Source of the DNA: Kalaharituber pfeilii
Lineage: Eukaryota > Ascomycota > Pezizomycetes > Pezizales > Pezizaceae
Assembly: GCA_015179045.1 (NCBI GenBank)
Contig: WHUZ01000006.1
Coordinates: 1,550,001 to 1,614,000, forward strand
Length of the DNA stretch: 64,000 nucleotides
Reading direction: 5' to 3'
Shown in pieces: positions 43,746 through 55,749 of the stretch; position 1 is the first letter of the stretch, and each line of letters begins with the position of its first letter. The position numbers were made by a program, and so were the translations under genes. A model generated the notes under the pieces. It made no database searches, was not told the DNA's origin, and saw nothing but the letters and a program-made list of their open reading frames with translations.

Positions 43746-46018
43746 AGAGGGATAACACCTCCTGCTTTGGAATTCATCACCCCACTCAGTCAGGCTTCCC
43801 ACTCTGACCTTCTGTGTGCCCATCGATTCCTTAATTTTGTATAATATATGCCTCCTCTCGTTTTGGAATTCACGCCCAGCGCAACCAGACTTCCTCCGCC
43901 GACCATATATAGACCTGGTGCGCGTGAAGCCCTATGTACCCACCATCCTAAACCCGTATGTGCCCACAAGTTTAAGCCCCTATGTACCTACAGGGTCACA
44001 GAATTTTTGGCACAATGTTACCCTCGCTCTCCCGTGGCATGATTTTGCTGCGAGGTAACACAAATCTCGCTTCGGGATCAATTGCCCAGGTTAGCCAGGC
44101 ATTCCTCCGCCAACGATATTGCCGCCGTGGTCCTGCCTAAAGCCCCCATGTACCCACCAATTAACCACAAGATACTATAGGTATGAAATTTCGATAGCTA
44201 TAAAACTTGATAAACTCCCAGACAAAACAAAAAAGGTATAATATAAGCACATGGGAGTGGTCGACCTACCACGGAGAAATTTGTGTAACCCGAGAGGCGG
44301 TTGAAGGGGTCGTCGGAGTCGCCGCTGAAGGGGCCGTTGGACAGGGGCGGTTTGAAGGGGTGGTTGGACAGGATAGAGGGGCAGGAGGGGCGAAAATACT
44401 CCCGGAGTGGCTGCTAGGGTGACTGCTGGTGCGATTCAGAGGCACTGGGATCTGGAAATGCGAGATGCTGCTGCCAGGGCTGTCGGAATCGCAGCTGGAA
44501 TGGCTGCTGAAGTGGGGGTAAAGTGCGCTTGAGAGGCGGGGACGGGGTGCGAGATGCTATTGCGGCTGCTGGAGAAGGTGGGGTGCGAAGGGGCTGCTAG
44601 AGGGGTGAGTAGGGGAATGGGTACAAGAGGGTGGTATTGTGCGCTGTTCGCACCGACAGATGGGGTTTGTGTGTTATCTGTAGTGATGAGGTTACAAGGT
44701 CAAGTTAGGATGCCATGGAGAGGTGTAAAATTGATAGAGATTGTGTCACCTTGCGAAAAAAAAAAAAAAGAAAGAAAGAAAACCGGGTGGTGAGGACAAA
44801 ACTGGACTGCTACTGCTGCATAACTTTGGTGTAATTCCTATGTCTCTTCTTGGAGAGCTGGACGACTCTCTCCATATTCCCATATCCTCCCAGCCTCGAA
44901 GATCACTATCGGGTAACCTGCCCAATTAGGTAAGGACTAGGTAAGGTTCTCGTAGCTCTGTGGGTGCTTACCGCCCACAAGGGGATACACTTGTGCGCCC
45001 ATGTTTGCGGGGAAGAAGGTTGTTTAATCTTTGTATCGAAATGATGAACCGTACTATGATAACGCTCCGGTCGCATATGATCAAAGTCTTAGATTGGAAC
45101 CAGAGCAATCTGTTTTATTTTTTGCAATAGATTTTTCGCAGTTTCATCCTACCCGGTGTGCCGTATCGGCCAGCCGGTTCGACAAATTCGACACCTTGCT
45201 GTATTGCTTGAATGAGCGGTCAGGACAGTGCATTCCGAGGTGCGGAAATCAAATTTTACAATACTTACTCTATGTAGTACTCCTCTATCTGAAGCACAGG
45301 ACTGTGGAAGGAGGTTGTGGGACGACTATCCAAAGAGGTGAGGAAGAGGAGAGAGGGAGAGAGGACAGAGGGACAAAGAGGAGCTGGGGTGTCCTGTACT
45401 TGATTAACTCTTCATCCTACTCGTATAGAGATTTCTTCCCATCTGTGCGGTTAAAACCTCCGGACTTGGAGCGGCTTTTTATCCGGAGCTGAATTATGTG
45501 TTTTTAGTATGATAGGGCTAGAACACTCTGATTGCAGGTTCTGATAAGCTTATTCTTCTCCTTGCTTATCCAGAACAGATAGCTCCGGTAGTCTTGGCGT
45601 CGGGAGTTCGCCATCTGAATATCTTTGATCACGTGACTCCGTTTTTGAGCAGAGACCATGTACTCGTATTTAGGGTGCGCATTTACAATTTTTCACTACT
45701 GTCGCTTACCTATTAGCATCTGGGCACTGTGGGAGGGTTCTTTATCTCTCAAGAGTTGGAAAACTTAAGAGAGAACTTTTCAAGTACATGTAGGTTGAGG
45801 GGGAGCAGGACTCCCGTCCTGCCCTTCCCTGTATATATACACATGGTGCAATACATACTGTCCTCTTCAGCAACAACCCAATCCAGGCATCCACTGCCCT
45901 CATGCCCGTTGTATACATCGCCACAGACTGGCTCCTCCATTTTCACCGCCACAGCACGAGACTATATTAGCAAAGTGACCTGTCGAGGCGGAGAGACCTG
46001 TTCTCGTACCTTGCGGGG

Positions 46019-46242
46019 CTCCTATCACCAGTGGTGACCAATTTGGCACTCTCCTCCTACACTTCACATGAAATATCTTGGGGTCAGTCATCTTAGCAAC
46101 ATCAGGTAAATTGCAGAATATACCGTACAGCTCCTATCACCAGTGGTGACCAATTTGGCACTCTCCTCCTACACTTCACATGAAATATGTTGGGGTCAGT
46201 CATCTTAGCAACATCAGGTAAATTGCAGAATATACCGTACAG
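46019..46242. repeat. 112-bp tandem duplication, two copies with one mismatch
   Basis: 46019-46130 and 46131-46242 are identical except for one base (ATATCTTGG against ATATGTTGG). Near-identity means a very recent duplication, or an assembly artefact. No gene spans it. Confidence 0.95.
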
Positions 46243-47775
46243 CAGCCACGAAGGATATTTGATAGCCGCACTGTAAATATATACACCTTTTTTAATTAAA
46301 GTATAGTATTTAGGAATCTTTCAAGTGGCTATTAAAGAAGGATAGCTAGCTTAAATAATTGTTAGGATAACGTTGGTGTAGATTTCCGTCGCAGTCGCTG
46401 AAATACCCGAAAATGCCGGAATGATTCTAGCATAAGCTCCTTCCTCCATCGCTCATGGGCTCAAACCGCTGTTGTTTGCTAGCGTTCCATCCGCAATCGT
46501 GCCTGCGGATACTGCGCGCCTAACGTCGACGTCGAAAACCCCAATGTGCCCACACTTTAGCTATTCCTGGGATATTGTAACTTTGTCCTTTCACGGTGAA
46601 GGAGAAGCATCCCTACCTCATTAGGTGGATTTAGCAAACAGTGCGGGATCAATTTTGCGGGATCTTTTACATTGTATGTTCTCGTACCCAGACCGGGCCC
46701 TGTATGCTGCCAAGAGGGTGCAAATCCCAGGCCGAAATTAATAGTCCGGGGACGAGAACCGTTACCGTACTTGTTTATAATGCGAACTTGCATACAAAAA
46801 GTACGGGGTAGCACACCACCACCCACAACCTCGACTAAAATTCTGGAATGACTTGGCTTAATTAATTTTTTTGACGATCCAAAGGCGCAGGGTTTTGATC
46901 CACTGAAATCGCTGACCTATAGAAGCTTCTGACGTACGGGCATCACATCAACTAAATTGCAGGGCATTCCGGCCAAGAAGATAAGGTTGAGGCAGTGAGG
47001 AAGATCTTTGAGAATGCTTGCTAAATCCCGTTTTTGGACCAAGATTTGATGAGCGCTCAGAGCTATTATTAGTCCAACTAACTCACTTATTGCCCCAAAG
47101 TAACGGCCTTTCCAGTACATAATGCTTCCAACAATTGTAGCGGCACGTGCGCACACAAGGTACTACGGATATATACCTTAACTCAACTTGTACCTCAGGT
47201 CGGCTTTGTCAATATCTTCCACACTTTTAGATGTAAACAGGATGTGATTGTGGGCACGTTAATTTCTATAATGTAGCATGTCTCAAACCGTGCCTGGGCC
47301 AACGGTATTTGCTCACAATCCCTTTATCCAACGGCCGCCTTGCGTGCGCCTTGTAAGCCATTCCCGAAGGCATTAACGTTGATCCTCCAATCTCGCAAAC
47401 CCCATCTAGCATCTGGATACGAGAACAATCTAGCCATTAACCTGTTTTTTAGTGCCGTTTACGTATGTAACGTTGCACTGGCACCTAGCTACATGGATGT
47501 GCTTGAGCCGCTTATAGGCGAGCGGCGTTGCCATGGAGCCTAACTAAATGCCTTGCGATCCACGGTGTGACCAAGTACTTAGATTGGATTTTCTTTTTCG
47601 GAAGGCATTAACGAAACTTGTTGATGTGCGGATGATTGGGAATGCGGCCGAGGAACAGCGTTCGAGACCTGATGTATTTAAAGCTAAGCTCCTCATGCTC
47701 CGGGTGTGTTCCCAAGTCGTTACCACAGCAGCACAATTTCATTGTTCACAAATACATGTACAAGTACTGATCACA

Positions 47776-48610
47776 ATGAGATTCTCGCTTGAGTACACCA
47801 TCATCACTCTCGCATCCTTCACTACAATCGTCGTCCAGGCCGCGCTCAATGGCCCGTGTATCGTCGTGAACACCCCAGGTGTCTGTGTTGCAACTGCGGA
47901 CTGCACTAGTGGTGGTGGTACCTACCACTCCGGCTACTGCCCCAATGATCCTGAGGACGTGAAGTGCTGCACAAAGACCGTATGCGGACAGAACGGAAAC
48001 TGCCGATGGACCAGCCAGTGCTCTGGGACCATTGTCTCTAGTATTTATACCATAAGCCCTTCCAGAAATTGACATGAGCTTGCGTGCTTTCTATCGTGCA
48101 TATACTGACGTGAATTTCCACATCCACCTAGATCTCTGCCCTGGCCCCAACGGCTTTAAGTGCTGCCAAAATGCTCCGCCAATCCCTACCATCCCCGCCA
48201 ACAACTGCAAATCCCACGTCGTGACAAGCGGCTACAAGATCCTCGAACAGTTCCCCGGCTACGTTCACACAGTATGGTGTTACGCCAATAAACCAGGCGA
48301 CCATGGTCTGGGCCTCGCGCTTGACTTCATGATCCCGAACCGCGCAGCAATTGGAAGGACCATGGCTGAATGGACCATGAATAATCATGCAAGCCTGAAG
48401 GTCAAGTATGTGATTTGGGGACAAAAGATTTGGAATGTACAGGTTGATGTTACGCCCAAACCATGGAGTGACTGGAGGGCCATGGAGGATAGGGGAGATG
48501 ATACTGCGAATCATTGGTTAGTGACCTGACAGGGAAGGTACAAGTGAAGTTGGAACATGCTAACTGTTGAACGTAGGGATCACAACCATGTCTCTTTCTT
48601 GGCTGCTTGA
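47776..48610 (+). CDS. Secreted Cys-rich protein with ARB_07466-like C-terminal domain
   Basis: Exons 47776-48040, 48132-48516 and 48577-48610 give 227 residues with every junction in frame (third-intron branch GCTAAC). A signal peptide of about 22 residues ends near VVQA. Residues about 27-110 form the Cys-rich module often found ahead of fungal secreted hydrolases (CVATADC, GGTYHSGYCPNDPEDVKCC, LCPGPNGFKCC). The C-terminal domain carries HGLGLALDFM, YVIWGQKIWN, MEDRGDDTANHWDH and HVSF, the signature of the extracellular ARB_07466-like family. Its H...D and H-x-H arrangement resembles M15/VanY-type metallopeptidases. A role in degrading bacterial wall or other extracellular peptide material is plausible but inferred. 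The last exon has only 34 coding bases yet supplies the terminal His-x-His. Confidence 0.88.
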
Positions 48611-50476
48611 GCCGTTAATTCGTCCACCAGTAGGCATAGAGAACAGCTGGTATGTGGTGGAGGTCAGTGCCCCAAGGGATACTGTTAGGAATAGTTCTGT
48701 GTTGGGAAGGAATTCGAAGTTGTTAGCTGGTGGCAATAGGTAACAAATAAAAAGGAACGTACAAAGGGGGAACGCCAATGGTTAGGGTTGCTGCAGTATG
48801 TATACTAGACAAAGATATGCCGCAATGGCATTATAAGGTTCAATTTCCGTAACAGATGGATGATCATCGAAAAGTGCATAATTACGTGGATGTGTTTAAG
48901 ATTATGGGTGCCGATTGTCCGAGACCCGGGTATATGGGTCCCTGCCATAGGCTGGTAGCCTGTATGCGGGGTTACGTTACCCCCCCCCCAAAAAAAAAAA
49001 AAAGAGCCACAGATATTGCAAGATTGCATGAACCTTATGTAGCTCGTAGCTACAGATCTTATACTAAGGCATGGGGTCCAGTGAGTGGTTTTGCCAGGGC
49101 AGAAGCGAGGAAGAGGGTGCGCTGCAGTTCCCTGGTAGGAAATTACAGTAGGCTGCCATGCTTGATCCATGTTAGGCAGCTCTGAACACAATCGCGTTCC
49201 CTGGAACGTGTATATGGTATATAGCAGACGTATCCTGTTGGCCCTGCCATGGCGAATAGCTGCAAGTGAAGTTGTGCGATATAAAAAAGAAATATAAAAA
49301 CGGCGTATCCTGTTTCTGCGTCAACGCGCGGGGCTGTAGGTCCTAGGTCCTGTGTAATAACTGTTGACAACTTACTGTACCATAAATATTCTTATATTGA
49401 GCGGAGACTAGGCCTATTAGAGTAAGCTTATCAATAAGAAATCCCCCCGCACTTGCCCACATGTAAAGTTACGGCAACCAACAACCTTCCTCAACTCCTC
49501 TTAGCACTTTTCCGGACACCTTATTCTCTTTAGTTCTAGATATCTTCTCTGTTTCCTGCACTTCCTTGAACCTGTTTTGCACCTCTTTTATATTACGCAC
49601 CTTTCCCGTATCTCCTACCTCCTTTCCTGTACTTAGTTCTATATAAGACTATACCACCCACCTCCCCCCGATGACATTCCTATATCGAGAGTGTACTGTA
49701 GACCTGGATTATATCACCAAACCGATGTGAGGCAGGTTTCGAGGGTGCTGGATGTATACATCCCTGCCCTGAAGAAGTAACGCTTGGTATTGCGGCTCTG
49801 AAAGGCCTTAAGGCTATTACCTGGATAGCCTTATTGAGGGTTGTTTGATAAGTAATGCTGGTTGCAACACCCAGATTATTAGTCCGGTTGCCAAATTGTC
49901 ACCTTTAAGAAACCCTGGTTATGTTGTTTCTTTGTCGCAGAAATGTTTGTCTACTGAAATTGTGCCTCATTGGCTGTGATCATAGCTAGCTGTGAGCTCT
50001 ACATCAATATTCAGGCCCTGATGCAGCACCATCATCGAGTTAGCAGGTGCAATCTCCTCGATATGGAAAACTTCCTGGTTAAGGAATAGTATACTAGTGG
50101 GGATCGTGGGAGTGACGGGAAGTTATGCTATAACCTTGCTTGCAATTGCCACACAGAACTTCTTGCAGAATGGCATAATTATTCTGATGATGGTGCCATT
50201 AGATACAACTTAAATATTCATGCGCAGCGTTCAAGAATTATATCCTAAGTAGCGTCAGATCAACTATAACTTGAGAAAGCTTCTAAACTGTGCAACGTCG
50301 CTTAACACTCAATCGGAATTGCACAGATCACTTCGGCAAATACACAATTTACAAACCTTGCCAGGGCTACAAGCGAGATTACGTGATATCCACAAAAAAT
50401 TAGCTCAAGCTCACCCGACAGTTTTACAAATTACCCAAGTCGAGTTGATTAATAGAATATTTCACACATGCTTTCT

Positions 50477-50657
50477 GAAGACCTGCTATTCGCTCATAAG
50501 TGTGGTGAAAGTAGTTGTTGCCTATGACCAAGAGAACATATCGCTCTTTCTTGTGTTATCTCAAACATGGTTTTGTGAAGAACCTGCCATTCGCTCATAA
50601 GTGTGGTGAAAGTAGTAGTTGCCTATGACCAAGAGAACATATCGCTCTTTCTTGTTA
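50477..50657. repeat. 80-bp direct repeat pair, 100-bp spacing
   Basis: 50477-50557 and 50577-50657 are nearly identical (shared core TTCGCTCATAAGTGTGGTGA and CCTATGACCAAGAGAACATA). The short spacer differs. It looks like a recent local duplication. Confidence 0.85.
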
Positions 50658-53600
50658 AATTGAACTTGAAGTTGGTTCTATCTTGGCACTGTTTGTGGGA
50701 TAGTTCTATACTTATGCAGCATGTAGCAACAAGCCTTCTGTCATAGTGCAGAGGGGGTTATGAAACAAAACCGAACCAACCCAATGAAAGAAAAACAAAG
50801 GAAAAAAGAAAAAAAAAGAGAAAAAAGCAATAAGCATACGGAGATACCGTCAAACCTCTCTCAAGTCAAATTGAGATTTGCTCTTAGCCAAATTCAAGCT
50901 GCGTTCGCATGTGCCACTTGTTCTCACAGCAGATCAGATGCATAGGAGCCCTATTTTCTCAAGGTAAATATCCCGATGGGCACAATGTCGCCCCGAGTTG
51001 AGCAACACGGTAGATCCCAGGTGCCTCGAATTATGCTGCAATAATACACATCATCATTATAATGTTATTGATAGTGCTATAACTAATCATTTGAACTTTA
51101 GGAAGCTCTCGAGCCGTTACAGTTAGGGACATCAGAGGTACGGGTCAGCCTAACGTGGAAGGTATATATCCATTTTGCCGAACATCTGGCGTGCCTTCTG
51201 AGGATGCATGCGCAAGTCTGTAGACCCTGCGGGTGTTGATGCATACGCATGCGGACACCAGCACCAACTCACAGGAGGTGGTAGAATTGTGGCAAATGAT
51301 AATTAGTAACTATAATTATCCAGGCGAATTCAATTCACTGTACAGTAAATCCAGAAAAGCGTGTCCAAGAAAAGAAAAAGTTTGACAACCATATGCGGAT
51401 GGTAGCTGTTGAAGAGGTCTTTATGTTAGGTAAAGTTAGTATTAAATTGAGAGTGCATTCTTTTGAAGTGAGATATCAACTTATGCACATTAACCTTACA
51501 AAACTCACTTTCATTCTTCTCCGCTCCCACAACTCTTTGGTACAGGTTTATTTCTTGAGAGCTTGTTGCTACGCATTGTCAGCTGCAATGCTGCAGTAGC
51601 TGGGAAGTTGCGACCGTCCATGTAGGGCGTATCCTAAAAATGCCGTTGGGATGGACAGGGTTGTAATTTAATACAGGGAGAAAGAACGGGATCGGATCGC
51701 TCGGATGCGGACGACGGATTACCCGCTTACTGGGTCTTAGCGGCTGATGATCTAATACGGAATAGTCATGCGATTGGGATATATGGATTGCGACATCAGT
51801 GGGCAAAACAACGTTGATAATGTCAAATGATATGAGCTGAACGGCACCAAATTCCAGAGGAAAATTATTGGACCAGTGATTGTGGAAAAAAATATAGGGA
51901 GAATGTGGAGATACTAAGGAAAGATACTGTGCATGAAGAAGGCACATGGAAAGGGACCATGTACAAGAACCTGAGGATGCAGGTGGGTAAGGTCTTCTTC
52001 CCGGCGCTTGCTTCGATATGTACAGTGCATGTTGCATCATATCGGGAAGGCCACACCCGCAACGCTTGTTGCGTGACCCTAAGACAGAATTGGCTGGTCA
52101 AATCTTTGGGTGGAATTCCAAATTTGCCGACAACGTCAATTCTGCATCTCTGGACTCCATGGGGCAATAGTAAGATATTTCTAGTAGGAATAAACTGGCA
52201 AAATCTGCTCGGAACTCACGGCAAAGTTATTTGCGATCATGATGGAAATGACATTATGCTTGCAGGGGGAGGACTGGCACACACCTACCCCAGTGAACTG
52301 TAGACTTGGTTAATTTACGGATGTCCAGAGTTTGATCTCAGATTCCATCAGTTTACCCGTTGGGTGCATCCAAACAGTTAGAGAGATAATAAGACTGTCT
52401 ATTGTAGGTAATTATAACAATTGTTTAAGGTCCTTCTTAGAAGAGGGAAGGTTACAATCATGGGAATGTGTATCAAGCTTACATTTGAGCGGAGACAACT
52501 ATCGGCAAATCCATACGGGTATTACTTTTTCTCATTGCGGTTGAATTAATAAGGGACGGCTCGGATGCCACAAAAGGCAATATCGCTAGTTAACGTTCGT
52601 GTTACCCAAGCAAAGTATCCCTCTAAATATAAACAAATTCGTGAGCAGAGGAAAGTGATTGTTCGTCAGCAATAATATTTCAATAAGGCGGGATGTTTGA
52701 TTGAAACTTTACTTGATCTCTCCTTCTAGCTCAGAGAATGCACAATGTAAGCCCCCACATCAATCCGCTTACGCACCCACCCACCCACATAAAGTTTCCT
52801 CCTACACAAAATACTGCTTCCTCTCGGTGACGACATCACCAAAGCCAATGAAAGTACGTCCCTGCTTCAGTTGAGCTAAATCAAACATGCATATCGTAAT
52901 AATTCATGAGTAAGAAAATACCCGACGGTTGGAAAGCATTAGCGAATGGGACAACAAAAACGGTGGAAATCCAGGCCCTGATTTCTCTTTCCCTTGATTA
53001 AGACAGTACATAGTAGGATTCCTTAAGTAGGACAGTAATAAGCTAGTACCGCGAATCAGACAGTATTTCTATGCTCCACGCTCCGCCATAAGAAGCCGTT
53101 TTACTCGCGAGTCATTACGGTATTTCAATATGAATCTATCCATCCCTCCTGGTCGTCGTGTGAAATCTGCTCTCCCCCTGGCATGTAGAATGTCCCTGTC
53201 AATGGACTGTAACTTCGAGTATGCAAGGAACTAGGATGAAGCCATCCATGACAGCTCAAGGGTGGGTGCACGCTACTTGGCTGATATCACACTGCATTTA
53301 TTTGGTAGTGGAGGAATACATGCACAACCGTTATTGACTTTCTTTGCGGCAAATGTCAGAATCTAACAAGTGGAGCCGCGGTCATTTTGGATGGTATCCA
53401 GCGCAATGGTAGGATGCTCTTTTCATACGACATTGACAAACAGGATATTCAAGCAGGGCTAACGTACGCCGCTACGTCCATAAAGAGCCCACTTGATATA
53501 TCATCCTTAGGTTCATAGCGATCTCTGTCTTCTGTTGAAGCAGACACTTTCAGTTCTGAAGCCTCTTATAGACCTTAGGTGTGCAGGGATCGGTAGGAAC

Positions 53601-53888
53601 TTCGTGGATGTCAGCATCGATTTCATGGCCTAGAGACAGCAAATTCCCCATGCCAGTTCTAGTTTGCCCTGCTTGCATGACAGGAGCGGTTGGGACTAAT
53701 TCAATATCTAGCATTTCGAAATGTCTGTGCCCATGATTAGTCGTTATCGACTAATTAATCCCACGTTGGGATGACCTCTGAAGCAAAGCCACAAGCAGAG
53801 AGCAGAATTAGATTTCGTGTGTATCCGCACTCTGCAGGGTCGCTACATCGTCCCAGTTTTGCAGCAGGGGTCGGGGCTACTACCACAC

Positions 53889-53895
53889 TATAAAT
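53889..53895 (+). promoter_or_regulatory. TATA-box candidate for the oxalate decarboxylase gene
   Basis: TATAAAT lies 147 bases before the ATG in a position reasonable for a fungal core promoter with a 5' UTR of about 100 bases. Confidence 0.4.
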
Positions 53896-54035
53896 CTAGG
53901 CCAATATCCCATCTGTCAGTGGCACCATCACCAGCTCTCAAAGCGTCGTCTCCTCTAGACATAGCTTTGAATCTGCTTCGGGATCTACTCAAGCTCCTTT
54001 ACTGTGGCCTTCCTTCACTGGCATCAGGTTCCTTC

Positions 54036-55749
54036 ATGATGCGAACTTCCATCACACTAGCTCTCCTCGCCCTCGCCACCAAGGCGTTTTGCGCCCCGGT
54101 TATCTCCCTCGAGGCTACCAAGACCTATGAGGTCTCTGGCTCCCTTCTTGGCCCTACCTCTCTCCGGGGCTACGACTCGTCGTACCCTTTTCCGACCGAG
54201 AACACACATCCTGACCACATTGACTTCGCTCCCGGCCAGGAGAAAGACGTCCCTGAGGGGCGTCCGCTGGATCTTGAAAGCGTTGATGACCCCCAGCCAA
54301 TCCGTGGGAGCCGAGGAGGAACAATTGCGAGCAACCATAACGAGGTGCTAGAGAAGCAACACCCAGATAGCTTTGCCCCACCAGTGACGGACCATGGGTC
54401 CGTACAGCAGATGGAGTGGCCATTGGGACTAAGTCATGTTAAGTATGTAGAGCTCTTTATCTGACCATCTCAAAGAATCCCGAAGCAAGTTCTGGCCTGA
54501 TGCTGTGAGCAATGCTAACCAACATCTATGGACAGGTTGGGCAAAGGAAACGCCGGCTGGTCAAGGCAACAGAACATTAATGTCTTGCCAGTTGCCAAGG
54601 AAATGGCCGGTGTCAACATGCGTTTGGAGGCTGGCGGGTACCGCGAGCTGCACTGGCACACGGCTGGGGAGTGGGCACTCATGCTCAATGGATCTGCTCG
54701 TATACAAGCCGTGACTCCTGAGGGACAGACATTTATTGATGATGTGTCTAAGGGCGACGTCTGGGTAAGTACAACTACTTTCATCATTTGGATAGAGGGA
54801 CTGACATTGCCAAACCTCATAGTTCTTCCCAAGTGGTATTCCTCACTCAATCCAAGGCCTCGAGAATGGCACCGAATTCATGTTAATCTTCGATGATGGT
54901 GCCTTCTCTGAGGACAACACGTTTCTTGTTTCTGAGACGTTTGCTCTGACTCCTGTAAGTCGAATGCAAAGCCATCTTATGAAGTTCCTTGACATTGCTG
55001 ACCCCCTGTAGAAAGAAGCCCTTGCACGCAATTTCCAAGTCAGCACCGACGCCTTCAAAGACATTCCTGAGGGTGAATTATTCATCTTTCCCGGCACAGA
55101 GGCACCCAAGGACATTGCAGAGCAGAATGTGACGGGCCCTGCAGGCGTGATATCATCTAAGGACTCCTATTCATATCATTGGTCTCAACAGAAGCCTGTC
55201 ATCGCCCCTGGTGGAACGGTGAAGATCATTGATTCCAATACCTTCCCTATTGCCTCTAACTTCGCTGCCGCCCTTGTGACTATCCAACCAGGCGCCATCC
55301 GAGAAATCCATTGGCACCCTGAGTCAGACGAGTGGAATTTCTTTATTTCAGGAAAGGCAAGGATCACTGTATACGCTGCCCAGAACAATGCAAGAACATT
55401 CGACTACCAAGAGGGAGACGTCGGGTACATTCCCAAGAGCATGACGCACTATATTGAGAACACTGGCACAGAGGATGTAGTTGTGTTGGAAGTATTGCAG
55501 GCACCGAGGTTCAGCGATATCAGCTTGGGGCAGTGGCTCGCATTGACTCCTGCACAGGTGGTCAAGGTATTTATATCCTCGTACAGATCATTTCGCCTAA
55601 AGACGTCATAATACAGTGAGATGCTAACGTTCTAAATTCCTTCACTGTCTTAGGATACTCTCCACCTATCGGACGACACCATCAGGAACCTCTCCAAGGA
55701 CAAGCCACTTGTTGTCCCTGGCCCAGTACCACCAAATACCGTCGAATAA
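54036..55749 (+). CDS. Secreted oxalate decarboxylase, bicupin
   Basis: Converts oxalate to formate and CO2 with manganese. Exons 54036-54442, 54536-54764, 54823-54954, 55012-55566 and 55654-55749; all junctions keep frame, 472 residues. There are two adjacent ATGs at 54036 and 54039. The N-terminus is a signal peptide ending near KAFCA. Cupin 1 has [20 protein letters not shown] and [13 protein letters not shown]; cupin 2 has [20 protein letters not shown] and [18 protein letters not shown]. Each gives the His-His-Glu-His metal set. The cupin 1 lid reads FSEDNTF; its Glu matches the proton-donor Glu of decarboxylases and argues against oxalate oxidase. The length matches fungal family members. 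It stands alone, with no formate dehydrogenase next to it. Confidence 0.95.

Larger units (their letters stand above)
42545..47775. other. Intergenic, repeat-containing
   Basis: No supported gene. Has T runs near 42950-42968 and 43066-43080, dispersed repeat copy 3 (43460-43745), a G-rich imperfect repeat stretch (44290-44640), an A run at 44756-44769, an open frame at 45031-45492 without domain character, and an exact tandem duplication at 46019-46242. Confidence 0.45.
48611..54035. other. Long intergenic stretch, no gene recognised
   Basis: Contains a C9-A13 homopolymer near 48981-49003, a direct repeat pair at 50477-50657, an A-rich tract (50780-50830) and scattered short open frames without domain character. 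The last 150 bases are the promoter of the oxalate decarboxylase gene. Confidence 0.45.

Noticed and set aside
45031..45492. 153-codon open frame
   Set aside because: No start context, domain or composition supporting a gene; its C-terminal part is simple purine-rich sequence.
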